Origin: Sanderia malayensis
Lineage: Eukaryota > Cnidaria > Scyphozoa > Semaeostomeae > Pelagiidae
DNA: 64,000 bases
Assembly: GCA_013076295.1 (NCBI GenBank)
Contig: RQOL01000660.1
Span: forward strand, 4,092,001 to 4,156,000
Direction of reading: 5' to 3'
How positions within the stretch are numbered: position 1 is the stretch's first letter; the number at the start of each line of letters is the position of its first letter. A model generated the notes under the pieces. It was not told where the DNA came from, searched no databases, and saw only the letters and a program-made list of their open reading frames with translations. Shown piece by piece: positions 47,399-57,718 of the stretch. The position numbers were made by a program, and so were the translations under genes.

Positions 47399-47919
47399 TC
47401 AAAATGTCGAGGAATTAATTATAGGTACATTTATCCTGCTAGTTAATATTCAGTGCTGCTGAAACTGTTTTGCCCGGACGAAAACCAAAGCTTAACGCGT
47501 CGGAAAGCCAACATGTCACCTGAAAAGCCCAGTTTTGGAAGGAAATAAAAGAAAGTTGCACAGCCACACGTCCGTAACAAGAGATAATACTAGTCTTTTC
47601 TGCGGCCCTATTTGCGAAATTTATGTTTAAAACCTGGTTAGAAGCTCGGCTTAAACGGAAAGCTTCCTGGGTGTGAAAAATCTCCACATCCAAGAAAATA
47701 ACAGGTTCCCAAAGTCAAGCGACTTTAGGCCCAGAGAGCCCAGAGAGCACTCAATGCTGAAGATCATTTCATTTGCTCTCCTGCCATTTGGTAGGGGTAG
47801 GCAGCACGACTCCTCTCACTGAATTACCCCCACATAACCCCAACCGTTCTTTTTCCTTTTTGAGTGCTTATGAGAGAGGTTTCAAAATCATAGCATTTTT
47901 CAATCCTTTGCTGTGACCC

Positions 47920-47975
47920 AGCTATGACTTAAACCCACAATCTAGCGCGCGGAGGACGAGCATGCTACCATTAAT
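47920..47975 (-). mobile_element. tRNA-like SINE remnant
   Basis: The minus strand reads TGGTAGCATGCTCG, then after about 20 bases GTGGGTTTAAGTC, resembling A- and B-boxes. No tRNA fold is complete and no SINE body was recognised. Confidence 0.3.
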
Positions 47976-48201
47976 AATCATATTTTTTTTTATTGTTATT
48001 AAATTATCAGCTCATAGCCTACCATGCACTTTGGCTGTGAACTGAGAAATTGTAAACCTACTTCTTGAGCCACAACTTGATAATTTATTATTTTTATTTA
48101 CATTTAATTGTAAAGTAACTGACGTGGTATCACCTAAAGTCATGTTAAATAAATAAAAATAAAATCGTTTCTCTTTATAGATCATAACTGCATCATTTGC
48201 G

Positions 48202-49122
48202 ATGGCTTACGAAGGAACATGTTTCCAGTCCAATGGGCTAACTGGTCGCGAAAACCGCGAATCTTCAACCTCCATGGTAGTCTTTGTCTACTTGTGCGTC
48301 ATTTTCGCGATATTCTCCACAGTCGCCAATGGCCTTATTCTTTGTACGATGGCGTACGCCAGGGAGTTACGCGGCACATTCTATCGAATTCTCACTTCGC
48401 TGTTCGTAAGCGATTTTATAACAGCTTCTGTAATCTTTCCGCTACTAGCTGCGCTGAATGCAACATTTGCGACTCCGAATTGCGCCGTCGTCGTAACTTG
48501 CGAGCTGCTCATTCACACAATGTCTCTAGCTGGCATTCTTTCGATGCTAGCCATCGCCTACGATCGCTATTTGCGCGCGTCGAAACGCCAATCCTACAAC
48601 TTGTACATGAAGAAGACAAAAGGAAACATTATAATCGTGATTATTTGGACACTATCGCTTATCACTGGCGTGATTAGCACCTTCGTCTACTCGAGAACGG
48701 CAGTGATCCTGGCGATTATGACGATTGTCGCGATACTTACGCTGTACGCAATGACGATGAAGAAACTGAAGGCGAATAAATCTCAAGTTGTTGATACAAT
48801 CAGCTCAAGGGTGTCCATACCGTGTCACAAGAAGGGGATAAAGCGCTCATCACGACTCATCTTTGTCCTAATCGTTGTATTGCTGCTATCCTGGTTTCCT
48901 TGTATCGTCATATCGATTAGGACTGGGCGCATGTTATACTCTACAGACGAATATATTTTAACAGTTGTCCAGCAATTGCCTCTGCTCAGCGCTGTGACAA
49001 GTCCGATCTTGTACTTTTGGACGAATCGTACAACCAGACGTTGTTTCGTGGCTTTTTGCGACAAGATTTGCCGTCGCCAACAGAGCCAGCAGCAAATTGA
49101 TCTCCAACCATCTCATGGCTAA
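48202..49122 (+). CDS. Class A (rhodopsin-like) G-protein-coupled receptor
   Basis: One 306-codon exon from the ATG at 48,202; an acceptor-like 'tttatag' 20 bases upstream suggests a 5' UTR intron. Seven hydrophobic segments are visible. Landmarks are ANGLIL in helix 1, FVSDF in helix 2, AYDRYLRA (DRY) at the end of helix 3, SWFPC in helix 6 and TSPILYF in place of NPxxY in helix 7. The loop between helices 4 and 5 is almost absent (STFVYSRTA), as in melanocortin-like receptors. The C-terminal tail is short with CRRQQSQQQ. The ligand cannot be told from sequence. Many cnidarian orphan receptors are compact and intronless like this. AATAAA is at 49,347. Confidence 0.88.
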   Translation: MAYEGTCFQSNGLTGRENRESSTSMVVFVYLCVIFAIFSTVANGLILCTMAYARELRGTFYRILTSLFVSDFITASVIFPLLAALNATFATPNCAVVVTCELLIHTMSLAGILSMLAIAYDRYLRASKRQSYNLYMKKTKGNIIIVIIWTLSLITGVISTFVYSRTAVILAIMTIVAILTLYAMTMKKLKANKSQVVDTISSRVSIPCHKKGIKRSSRLIFVLIVVLLLSWFPCIVISIRTGRMLYSTDEYILTVVQQLPLLSAVTSPILYFWTNRTTRRCFVAFCDKICRRQQSQQQIDLQPSHG

Positions 49123-49533
49123 TCAATTCAAATCTATCTTGAACAGCATGAAACACAACATTATTTATCACATTTTTCAACGTAATAGGGTAAGGAGAGG
49201 GTGATATCTATTTTCATGTAAATAACTCTGGTAGCGGCTACGGGGTAGTATGATGGGGTCGCAGTGATGGTTCACTTTCCACAATATTGTTAAAATGCAG
49301 TTTTATAATAATGTAATGATAATTTCTACGTGAAAAGGGTTGCTTGAATAAACTTTTATTGATATCTCTACACAATTGAAATCTCTCCAACCCCCCCAAA
49401 CTCGATGAAACGCGCATGTGTATGGTATGCGTTGCGCATCGCACTCTACCGACCACCTTCATATTACCAGGAATAAGAACGTTTTGGTTGCAGTTTGATT
49501 TTATTTCATTTTCAACCAATTTTAGTCGAGCTA

Positions 49534-52500
49534 ATGTTTGTTCCAAGGTCAGTAACTTTCTCGAAGCCCAAAAAGGGAACTACAGCTAAGTATGATGAAG
49601 CATTTCAAAAGACCAAGTCGTCGGGGACGGCCGAAATCTCGGAATCTAAAATTAGGCCCACTTCTTCAGATGCGAGAACCGACACGGGTTTTTCTATTTC
49701 TGGACACGAAGATATGAATTTTGGAACTACTAATGTACTTGAAGAAGTAGAAGATGAAGTATCGATAAATTCTGATGACGAAGAGGCGGTAAAAGAAAAG
49801 AGTAAAGACCAGAGGTACCCTGAAGTAGGGGAGCCTGTTTGTGTTGTCTGCGGAAGGTATGGAGAGTATGTTTGCGACCATACGGAAAAAGATGTTTGTA
49901 GCATTGAATGCAAACGCGTTAATTTAAATAGGACAACGGTTTCTGGTAGAATTAATGAGCAATATCCAGGTTTAGTGAATGATTGTGAGGATAAAGTGGT
50001 TTTGAGAGATGGTCCACTCACAAGATCTCCAAGTATAGATAAAAGTTCTTTTGTCTCTTCGAGAATTGATCTTGAAAATAATCCCGGTGTTTCGAGTAAA
50101 CACGACCAGTCGGATGGATTAATGACGCCAGATGAATTTCACACGTTTTTTAATAAGAGCTTTGTTTACAAAGAACACCCGATCATAGTTGATTTGCAGC
50201 CTGAAAAGTTGGAATTTTTACGAGAGAGACTCGAAATCAGACTGAAAGGGGAGGAATTCATTCCGTCCATAATTATGGATTTTAGTCATTGTGGTTTCCA
50301 TCCAACATTGGCAGAGAATTTATTGAGGAATAACTATGTGACCCCAACACCAATCCAGATGCAAACGATTCCAGTTGCGTTATGTGGCAAGGATCTGATT
50401 GCATGTGCACAAACTGGAAGCGGGAAATCTGCCAGTTTCTTGCTTCCTGTGATACAAAGAGTTTCTGCAGCCACAGGTGATAACATTTGACTTATTTCTA
50501 CAATTAAACCTGTTTTTCTCTGTATTGAGCTTGTGCCCCTTTGTGTTCTTGTGCCCTCTGATGAACCTCGGCCCCTTTTGGGGTGTTTTTTGAATCTCTA
50601 CTTCCTTATGCTCTTTATGGAATCTCTGACCCCTCTAACCCATCTCGATCACTGTTAACTTCTCACCTTTATTCTACCTTCATCTTTATTGAACTTTTGA
50701 CCCCTTATGGTCTCTTTTGAACCTTTGACCCATCGCGGTATTCATTGGCCTATTTGCAAAAATGAATTTTTAGGTTAAAGGCCTGTTGTAGGATTTATGG
50801 CATTTGATACACCTGATTTTGATTTTTCACAGGCATATTTGAGGAGTACAGTCTGAAATGTGGATTTCCACTCGCTCTCATTCTGTGCCCCACACGAGAA
50901 CTTTGCATGCAACTGGAGGATCAAGCAAAAGTGTTCTGCAAAGGCTTGAGAAACCTCAGGACTGCTCTTATCATTGGAGGGAACCCCCTTCCCCAGCAAC
51001 TCCACCGACTAAAACAGGGGGTACAAATAATCATCGCAACACCAGGTCGATTGTTGGATGTTCTCGCAAAGCACGATGCCGGCTGCAACTTGAGCTATGT
51101 GCAGATTCTAGTTCTAGATGAAGTTGACACAATGCTGCAGTTGGGATTTCAATCTCAGGTTTGTTTGCAGAGATTTTGTCTGCACAATATCTACTTTATT
51201 CTGCAGCTAGGTTTTGTACTTAATTTTTCTAATTTGCAAATTTTCTGCAATTAGATTGTTACAGTTGAGCGTCTAGATGGACTGATAGGGTGAAATAGGG
51301 TGTATTATGATGTATTATGAAATGGGAAATAGGGTGATAAGGTGAAGTTAGATGTATTGATAGGGTGACAGTCAGCCTATCGGTCAGTCGTTGGCAGCCA
51401 GCTTATTGCATCCATATGTTTTTTATTTTCATGCTATCATCTTATTTTCTTGTCATTTTTTTCAACCCATGAAGGTTACCCTTCAAGAATACGAAATTCA
51501 GCGCCTTAACCACTAGGTTACACCACCGTCTATCAGATGGTAGTTGATTTCTTCAGATTCAATTGTGCGTCTAGATGGCTTATTGCATCCATATGTTTTC
51601 TATTTTCATGCTATCATATTATTTTCTTGTCATTTTCTCCCCAGATTGATCAAATACTAGAACGATCTCCCCATTCTTCGCAGAGGATGATGTTCTCGGC
51701 CACCATTCCCCCCGCGATTGAAAGAATCGCATCGAATCTATTAAAAAACCCGATTTTCGTATCCGTCGGTGAACCGTGTCTGCCAAACAAGTCTGTCAAG
51801 CAAATCATTCTTTGGGTCGAGGAGGCAACGAAAAAGAAAAGACTTTTTGATGTTATCACTGATAAACGCCACTTTTGTCCGCCAGCGATTGTCTTTGTCG
51901 ATTCGAAAATCGGCGCCGATATGCTTGCAGAAGCCACAAGCAAGGTGAGCAACAATGAAAACCTTGAGCTACGGTGAACTACAGTCAAATCTGCATAATT
52001 CGAACTCGTGTAATTCGAACTTTATCCAATTCGAACGGAATTCTCTGTCCCTTCAAGGATCACCACCAATGAACCAATTCTTATAAAACAAACCTCTATA
52101 ATTCGAACTTTTTGTAATTCGAACATTTTCACGCTTCCCCAGGGTGTTCGAATTAGACAGAGTTGACTGTACTTCGTAAAAGCTCAATTGAATAAAAAAA
52201 AATATATCGATTCGGGCAACCAATTTAACAATGAATAGTATAACCAGAAGCTTCATATTAGGAAAACGATGTTAATATTTTCCTACAAACGACTAATTCG
52301 GTCGTACAAACAAACGACCATCCTCAGAGTCAATTAAAATGCAAACCTAATATGAAGCTTCTGGTTATACTATTCATTATCAATTGAATAGATTTTAATT
52401 CAAGGTTTGAAGATTTACTTCAGCTCGTGTAAAACTTTTGTGTTCTTCCAAAAAAGTCTGTGTAGGGTGCCACCTGAACTCAAGTTTCTTCTGTTTACTG

Positions 52501-54156
52501 TTTACAGGTTTGCGGTGTTTCATGCGCTTCGCTTCACGGCGACAAGGTGCAGTCAGAGAGAACTCGCATTCTCGACGAATTCCTAAATGGCAGCTATGAC
52601 GTATTGGTATCCACGTCACTGCTAGGACGAGGTATCGACTTGCTGAACGTCAAAATGGTAAGATGGTGTTTTCGAAATATAGGCCTTAGGGGCCCTTTAC
52701 ATGAGCAAACTCAGACCGGTCTGAGTTTCAGATCGGTTTGAAATTTTGCGATGTCTGCTTTTTTGCGTTGCGTTTACATGGAATTTCAAGCCGGTCTGAA
52801 ATTATACAGTCCACAAATTGCGCATCCGTTGAATGGAATCGAGGCAACTGTGACAATGATTTCCTTTCATTTCGCCCCGATCTGAAAAAATTTCTGTTTA
52901 CATGAGAATTTCAGGTCGACCTGAGTTTTCAGATCGGTCTGAAAGACCGAAACGAACCCAGACCGGCACGAGTTTCATTTCGCCTGTTCTCATGTAAATA
53001 CTCTAAGGGCTTTGACCAGACACCGAAATGAACTCGTGCCGATCTGAAACTCAGATCGGTCTGAGTTTGCTCATGTAAAGGGCCCCTTGATCCGCGCACA
53101 GTGAAACCCCGCATATAGGTACCAATGGATAAAGAAACCTTCATACTGATAATCCTGCTTAAAACAACAGAATAGGCAATTGCCTGTTGTTTTTGCACAA
53201 TAGACAATAGCCTATTGTTTTTGAACAATGGGCTTGATGCAAACAGTAAATTCTTATATGCGGATTTTTGCTGTACAATGGTTTGATCGCTTCTAATCTG
53301 TGCTAAAAATATGTTGACTATATCTCGATGCTAGACTCATTACATTACGTCCCAGTGCCTCACTCGCAACTCGCTCAACACAAGGAAAACAACAACAACA
53401 ACAACCTCAACCGAGCGAGCAAAACGAGTGAGGCACAGGGACGCAATGTAGTGAGTCTCGATACCTCGATTTCGATCTGACTGCAATCCTCAAGCTCAGC
53501 CTCATTCTCGCATTCTTGGCTTTTAAATGTTTCATGAATACCTTCAAATGTTTCGTCATGAATATGGCTCTGATAACTTGGGCGAAACGCCCACAAAGGT
53601 TGGGCGAATAATCCAAGTTGGGCGAAACTGTTGTTTTGCGAAATGGTGGTTGGGCGAAACGACCTGTTACCCTTAAAACCTCATTAGCTTAGAAAAATGT
53701 CTTCATTCCCTTGGTATTAAGCAAGTGAAATATCCTAAACTTCTGTATGTTACAATTACCAAGCATTTTATTGTTCCTTTCAGTGTTTTTGTCATAATCA
53801 TTTATCTTACGACTATAAATTTTGTGCAGGTGATAAATTTTGACATGCCTTCATCGATCGAGGAATACGTGCATCAAGTTGGAAGGGCGCGAAAATTGGA
53901 CGCCAAAGGATTCGCCATCACGTTTATAAACAACGGCAACAAGGAGCTCTTCCTGCGACTGACGGAGACCCTTGGGGACAGCGCGCAGGTCAAAATACCG
54001 GCCGAGGTGCTGAACTCGCCATACCTTCAACAACAGAAGGAGAGAAGAAAGCGAAAGCGGGGCTCGGGGGTGAAAGGTATGGGAAGGAGTGAGTTAGTGA
54101 CGACGGGAAACTTGATGGACATGTTGAAGGAATATTTAACGAAGCGGAAGAAATAA
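49534..54156 (+). CDS. DDX59: DDX59, zf-HIT DEAD-box RNA helicase
   Basis: Five exons (49,534-50,476; 50,833-51,158; 51,645-51,944; 52,508-52,657; 53,830-54,156) join in phase to 681 codons. The start MFVPRS is the conserved DDX59 N-terminus. A HIT-type zinc finger lies at about 103-127 (CVVCGRYGEYVC, CSIEC). Helicase motifs are the Q motif TPTPIQMQ (270-277), Walker A QTGSGKS (293-299), PTREL, GG, TPGRLLD, DEVD (410-413) in place of DEAD, SAT (441-443), STSLLGRGIDL and HQVGRARK (588-595). The last is a variant of motif VI. A VYKEHP segment before the helicase core and the tail TTGNLMDMLKEY also match the family. DDX59 is an ATP-dependent RNA helicase linked in vertebrates to ciliary/Hedgehog phenotypes. 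Introns 2-4 contain several MITEs. Confidence 0.94.
51262..51642. repeat. Duplicated acceptor-side sequence with tRNA-like insert, DDX59 intron 2
   Basis: 'gcgtctagatgg' and the pyrimidine-rich block starting 'ttgcatccatatgtttt' occur twice (about 51,267 with 51,405-51,461, and 51,564 with 51,585-51,642). The second copy supplies the polypyrimidine tract of the real exon 3 acceptor. Between the blocks, 51,480-51,530 reads on the minus strand like a tRNA-Ser head (CCTAGTGGTTAAGGCGCTG), probably a SINE remnant. Confidence 0.6.
51982..52169. mobile_element. MITE, CAGTCAA family, copy 2 (inverted)
   Basis: 188 bp between TA dinucleotides, starting CAGTCAAATCTGCATAATTC and ending GAGTTGACTG. It is the reverse orientation of the copies at 8,295 and 60,267. 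It lies in DDX59 intron 3, 37 bases after exon 3. Confidence 0.85.
52230..52378. repeat. Palindromic element, 33-base perfect arms
   Basis: The arms at 52,230-52,262 and 52,346-52,378 are exact reverse complements (core AGAAGCTTCATATTAGG). The loop is about 83 bases and contains 'aacgac' repeats. Probably a foldback MITE in DDX59 intron 3. Confidence 0.85.
52689..53086. mobile_element. MITE with about 48-base inverted ends in DDX59 intron 4
   Basis: Starts GGGGCCCTTTACATGAGC and ends with its reverse complement; the arms match for about 48 bases with one difference noticed. Related 'gatcggtctga' and 'catg' blocks recur inside. The flanks are TTA and TTG, which could be an imperfect 3-base duplication of PIF/Harbinger type; the superfamily is not settled. 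Confidence 0.85.
53099..53273. mobile_element. MITE (CAGTAAAACCCCG family) in DDX59 intron 4
   Basis: Starts CAGTGAAACCCCGCATATA and ends CGGATTTTTGCTG, with internal 'caatagcctattgttttt' palindromes. It is inserted 12 bases after the neighbouring MITE. The left flank is CA rather than TA. Confidence 0.65.
53332..53460. repeat. Inverted repeat in DDX59 intron 4
   Basis: 'tagactcattacatt' ... 'gcctcactcg' is mirrored by 'cgagtgaggc' ... 'aatgtagtgagtct' around a (CAA)n loop. A half copy occurs at about 3,375. Confidence 0.75.
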
Positions 54157-54218
54157 TAGTGAAACTTGATGGAGAGGTTGAAGGAATATTCAATGAAACG
54201 GAAGAAATAATAGTGAAA
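54111..54218 (+). repeat. 54-bp tandem duplication across the DDX59 stop codon
   Basis: The last 15 codons of DDX59 plus the stop are followed directly by a second copy (54,165-54,218) of the same 54-base unit with a few substitutions. Because the stop lies inside the first unit, the second is 3' UTR. Confidence 0.85.
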
Positions 54219-54725
54219 CCCGGTTTGCTCAAAGATCTGATGCATTCGCCTCGTAATGGGAATTGGAAACTGTTAATACGTTTTTGGAGGTTGCTGCAGG
54301 AAAAGGATTGCTTGTCGATTAATCTGGATCTGTAGTGGATTGACATGGATTTTATTTCGTTTCAATTCGAATTGACCAATCTGGATTAACAGTTGATAGA
54401 AATCCAATCAATAAGGATGTATGTGGATTTGCAATGGATCGGTCATTGATAAATATGAACTGTCATGTGAACCGTAGCCTTGTATTGGATGTTGTTCTGC
54501 TTCATGCTTCGCGCTATGGATTGCCTGTTGTCCCTTTGGACCACGGAATGCGAAGTTCCAAGCTGGATTACCTGTGGAATTGCAGTGATGGACTTGCGTA
54601 AACAATTTGACGTCGCATTAATTTCATTTCGATATATTTTCAGTTTTCAATTCAAATGTTCAAGTTATTTCGAAGTTACTTAACTCAATCTACAGCAACA
54701 GTCCGTTCATTAAAGTTAATTGAAA

Positions 54726-56383
54726 ATGGAATCAGGTAAGAACCAAATATATGTACTTTTACAATTTAATTAAGAGTCAAACGCTCCTTTGTGTCAAGTG
54801 TATTTTTTCACTTGATATATGCTTGAAACGTCATATAACTGTTGAACATTACTAACATTGGCACTATACAATGTTAACGTTTTTTTTCTAGGTTCTTTCT
54901 TGGAACTATGTGATGATTCTGAAACTCAGAAGGAAGGCCTTTCATTAGAACAGATTGCAAAGGAAGACAACCTCATGATCGAGTAGGCATATTTTGTTAA
55001 ATGTCAAATGTCAATACATTACATTTATACACTATAATACAATGCATTAGCCATTATTATACAGTGCAATGCAATCCAATTTATCAAATCCGAACGAAAT
55101 TCTCTGCTTTTTTTGTTATCAAAGAGCAAACGTGATTTGTCTGTAGATATATAGGAAATATATAAGAAATATATAAGAAATCTGTAGATATGTTTGTAAT
55201 TCAAACATTTTTGTGATTCTCAGAGTATATAAGCATTTGACATCTGCTATCTGGAACTTTGGCTATTATTTATTATTTGTTATTTAATCATATTTATCCA
55301 TTATATATTTATCCATTAAATTCGCTGCCTATCTCGAAGGTAGCGAATGTTGGAGGTAATGGATGTCCCAACAAAATGGATGTCAGGGGACGAGGGGAAA
55401 TGGAAAATGTTTGAGGAAGCGAATGTTTGAGATAACAGGCAGTTGCGATTGATTGTAGTTTTTTGCGTACGCTCAAGATGGTTGCCATTTTCATGCAATA
55501 AAGTTCTCTATGCTAAAGGACAATTTATAATCAGTTACCTATTTGTTTTCATAGAACTCATGGTGATAAAGGTGGGAGGAATAACGGAGGTTGCGTTGAT
55601 GTCATTCATTTGTTGCGCAGCCTGCAAGACACAGCCGAGAACCCTTGCCAAAACACCCAGAGCCCTCGTAGATCAAGCCTCCCCACCGATTCAAAAATGC
55701 ATCTCCCAGATCAGAAAACCAATCAGCAACAGTTGAGGAGAAGAAAGAGCACACCAAACGCATTCGCCCCCCTGTGCGTCTTGCCAAACTCCGAGCTGCG
55801 CTATTTGCACGGCTGCGCAAGTCACGACGCCCTCCCACATTTATACGACGTCAGTCACAGACGGCGTGCGAGCTGTCCAAGTCCATCCACATTGACCGCA
55901 AAAGTGTCCGACAAGAAGATTCCATCTCGGAAGCGCCGTCAAAGTTATCCAATCACAAAACCAAGTTTTAAAGAGGACTGTTTTAATTTGCACCGCTGTA
56001 ACGGACACATCGAGACATCCTGTGATCCCCACACATGCAAGGGCACCAATGGAATAACCAGCGAAGCGAGCACCAGTGAGCCGTTGAGCTGTGCCGAGCA
56101 GACGGTGAACACAGAGCCGCGTTTGCTCGCCTCTGAGCCGCATGTTATTCTAACCGCGCAATCGTTAGAAGCGGCTGACGCGGCTGAAGAATTGGCCGCT
56201 GAACCGCTGTCGTCTTTTCCGTCGTGTACGGACGGTCAGAATTCAATTGCCCGCTCTGTTGAACTGCTAGAAAAGTGGTCAGCAAGTGTTCTGGAAAATT
56301 CCAATTTGAAAATTGTTGCCGCATTGAGAAGGAATAATAGCATATCAAGCAATCCCTCACTACATAGTATAGCTGAAGAATAA
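54726..56383 (+). CDS. Uncharacterised Ser/Arg-rich protein
   Basis: Three exons (54,726-54,735; 54,892-54,982; 55,555-56,383) join in phase to 309 codons; the start is the ATG at 54,726. I do not recognise the family. The first 45 residues are acidic (LELCDDSETQKE). The middle is basic and Ser/Pro-rich with repeated R-R/K-x-S motifs (RRSS, RRKST, RRASC, KRRQS and, near the end, RRNNS), the kind of site used by PKA-like kinases and often bound by 14-3-3. A Cys/His stretch (CFNLHRCNGH, CDPHTCKG) is too irregular to call a zinc finger. Then comes an Ala/Glu-rich segment (EAADAAEELAAEP) and a possible helix, SVELLEKWSASVLENSNL. No signal peptide or membrane segment. It starts 570 bases after DDX59 on the same strand; the gap holds nothing recognised. 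Confidence 0.65.
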
Positions 56384-56626
56384 TCTATTGTATACATGTG
56401 TTATATTTTGTTTGTAGCGATTTGAATTTTCGGTTTCTTGTTATTGAGTACTCCTTTTGAGGTTTCGTGTCGGTGTAATTAATGATTTTATTTCTTTTAT
56501 AAGAACCTCTACTTTTTATATTAGCCGTCTTGAGCTACTGTGTCCACTCCTATTGTCCCAGTTTACCTGAAGAGGGCGGGAAATGAAGTGAGGTCATGGG
56601 GGGCAAGGGGAAATTGTTTGAGCTTA

Positions 56627-57034
56627 CACGTTTTTTTTTATAAGAAACCTGGCTAAAGCTTCACCGGTGAAAGTTTCTTAATTTCAGGGCGTTTTTCGAT
56701 ACATTTTACTAGTAAAAGTTTCTTAAAAGTTTCTTAATTGGATGTTGGAAAAACGCACGCATAGGACCAAAAACCTCGGAAAAAAAGTGAAAAGTAAGGT
56801 TAGGCTGGAAGATCGATTTAATATAGTTGTATATCTGACATGAATCAATAAGCATCGTATCTACTCCGTTGATATTGATAATACCATGCACAGTGGTTAT
56901 CTTCCGCATTTCAAAGAAAAATAAAAAATTGAAAAGTTTCTTAGTGATTTTTCATTTACCAGTGAAAGTTTCTTAAATTTTTTGGCCTTTCACCAGTGAG
57001 TTTCTTATAAAGCGGTTTCTTATAAAAAAACGTG
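56627..57034. mobile_element. MITE, CACGTTTT family, complete
   Basis: Ends CACGTTTTTTTTTATAAGAA and TTCTTATAAAAAAACGTG flanked by TA, 408 bp. Inside are repeated 'gtgaaagtttctta' blocks. Fragments of the same family are at 5,541-5,660, about 9,700-9,882 and 43,596-43,745. Confidence 0.85.
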
Positions 57035-57059
57035 TATTTTATTCTTTGGAAAGCCCATA

Positions 57060-57488
57060 CCGTAAATTCTCTATTAAGCCCCCCCTCTCAATTAAGCCCC
57101 CCCTCTCTAATTAGCCCCCCCTTTTCAGAAGGAAAAATTTAATAAGCCCCCCTCTCAATTTAGCCCCCCAATCTTCACTGATGCCAAAATAAGTAAACTT
57201 GACAAACAACTGAGATTTTCATTTTATTCATTGGTCGTTCAATACTTCTCAACAAATTCAAATCATTTAGGCTTAAGTATTGTAGATGTAAACGTTTTTC
57301 ACTCAGACTTCATTGAATAGTGTATTTCATGTATTATTTAATGTATTTCCACCACTAAAAATGGTTTTCTATTACAAAATATTTATTAAGCCCCCTCTCT
57401 CAATTTAGCCCCCCCTCTCTAATAAGCCCCCTCTTTAAAGTACTGAAAAACAATAAGCCCCCCGGGGGGCTTAAAAGAGAATTTACGG
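57060..57488. mobile_element. MITE, CCGTAAATTCTC family
   Basis: Ends CCGTAAATTCTCTATTAAG and CTTAAAAGAGAATTTACGG flanked by TA, 429 bp. Both sides carry tandem 'aagccccccctctctaat' units. It lies 230 bases upstream of KRTCAP2. Confidence 0.85.
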
Positions 57489-57718
57489 TACTCAAAAAGT
57501 AGAATTGGAGCACCCTGTGCATATTGATTCGAAATGAGGTAGTCTCAATATGGTGATCCTTACGTGTCCTTCAAGTGTACAGCGCGTTTTGCTGAATGGA
57601 CAATAAGGTTACGCAGATATTGTCACACGCGCTGTATACAAAACTCTTTTGCTTTGAAAGAAGGTGATCTCGTGTTATTCATTTACCACAGCGGAAAAAC
57701 CTGTCAAACAACGTAGAA

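Larger units (their letters stand above)
44014..48201. other. Intergenic, repeats only
   Basis: Between USE1 and the GPCR there is no supported gene. It holds a palindrome, a 30-bp tandem repeat, two MITEs, a simple repeat and a tRNA-like SINE remnant (each listed). Confidence 0.6.

Noticed and set aside
49605..50021. Minus-strand 138-codon frame
   Set aside because: Antisense shadow of DDX59 exon 1, which carries the zinc finger and Q motif.
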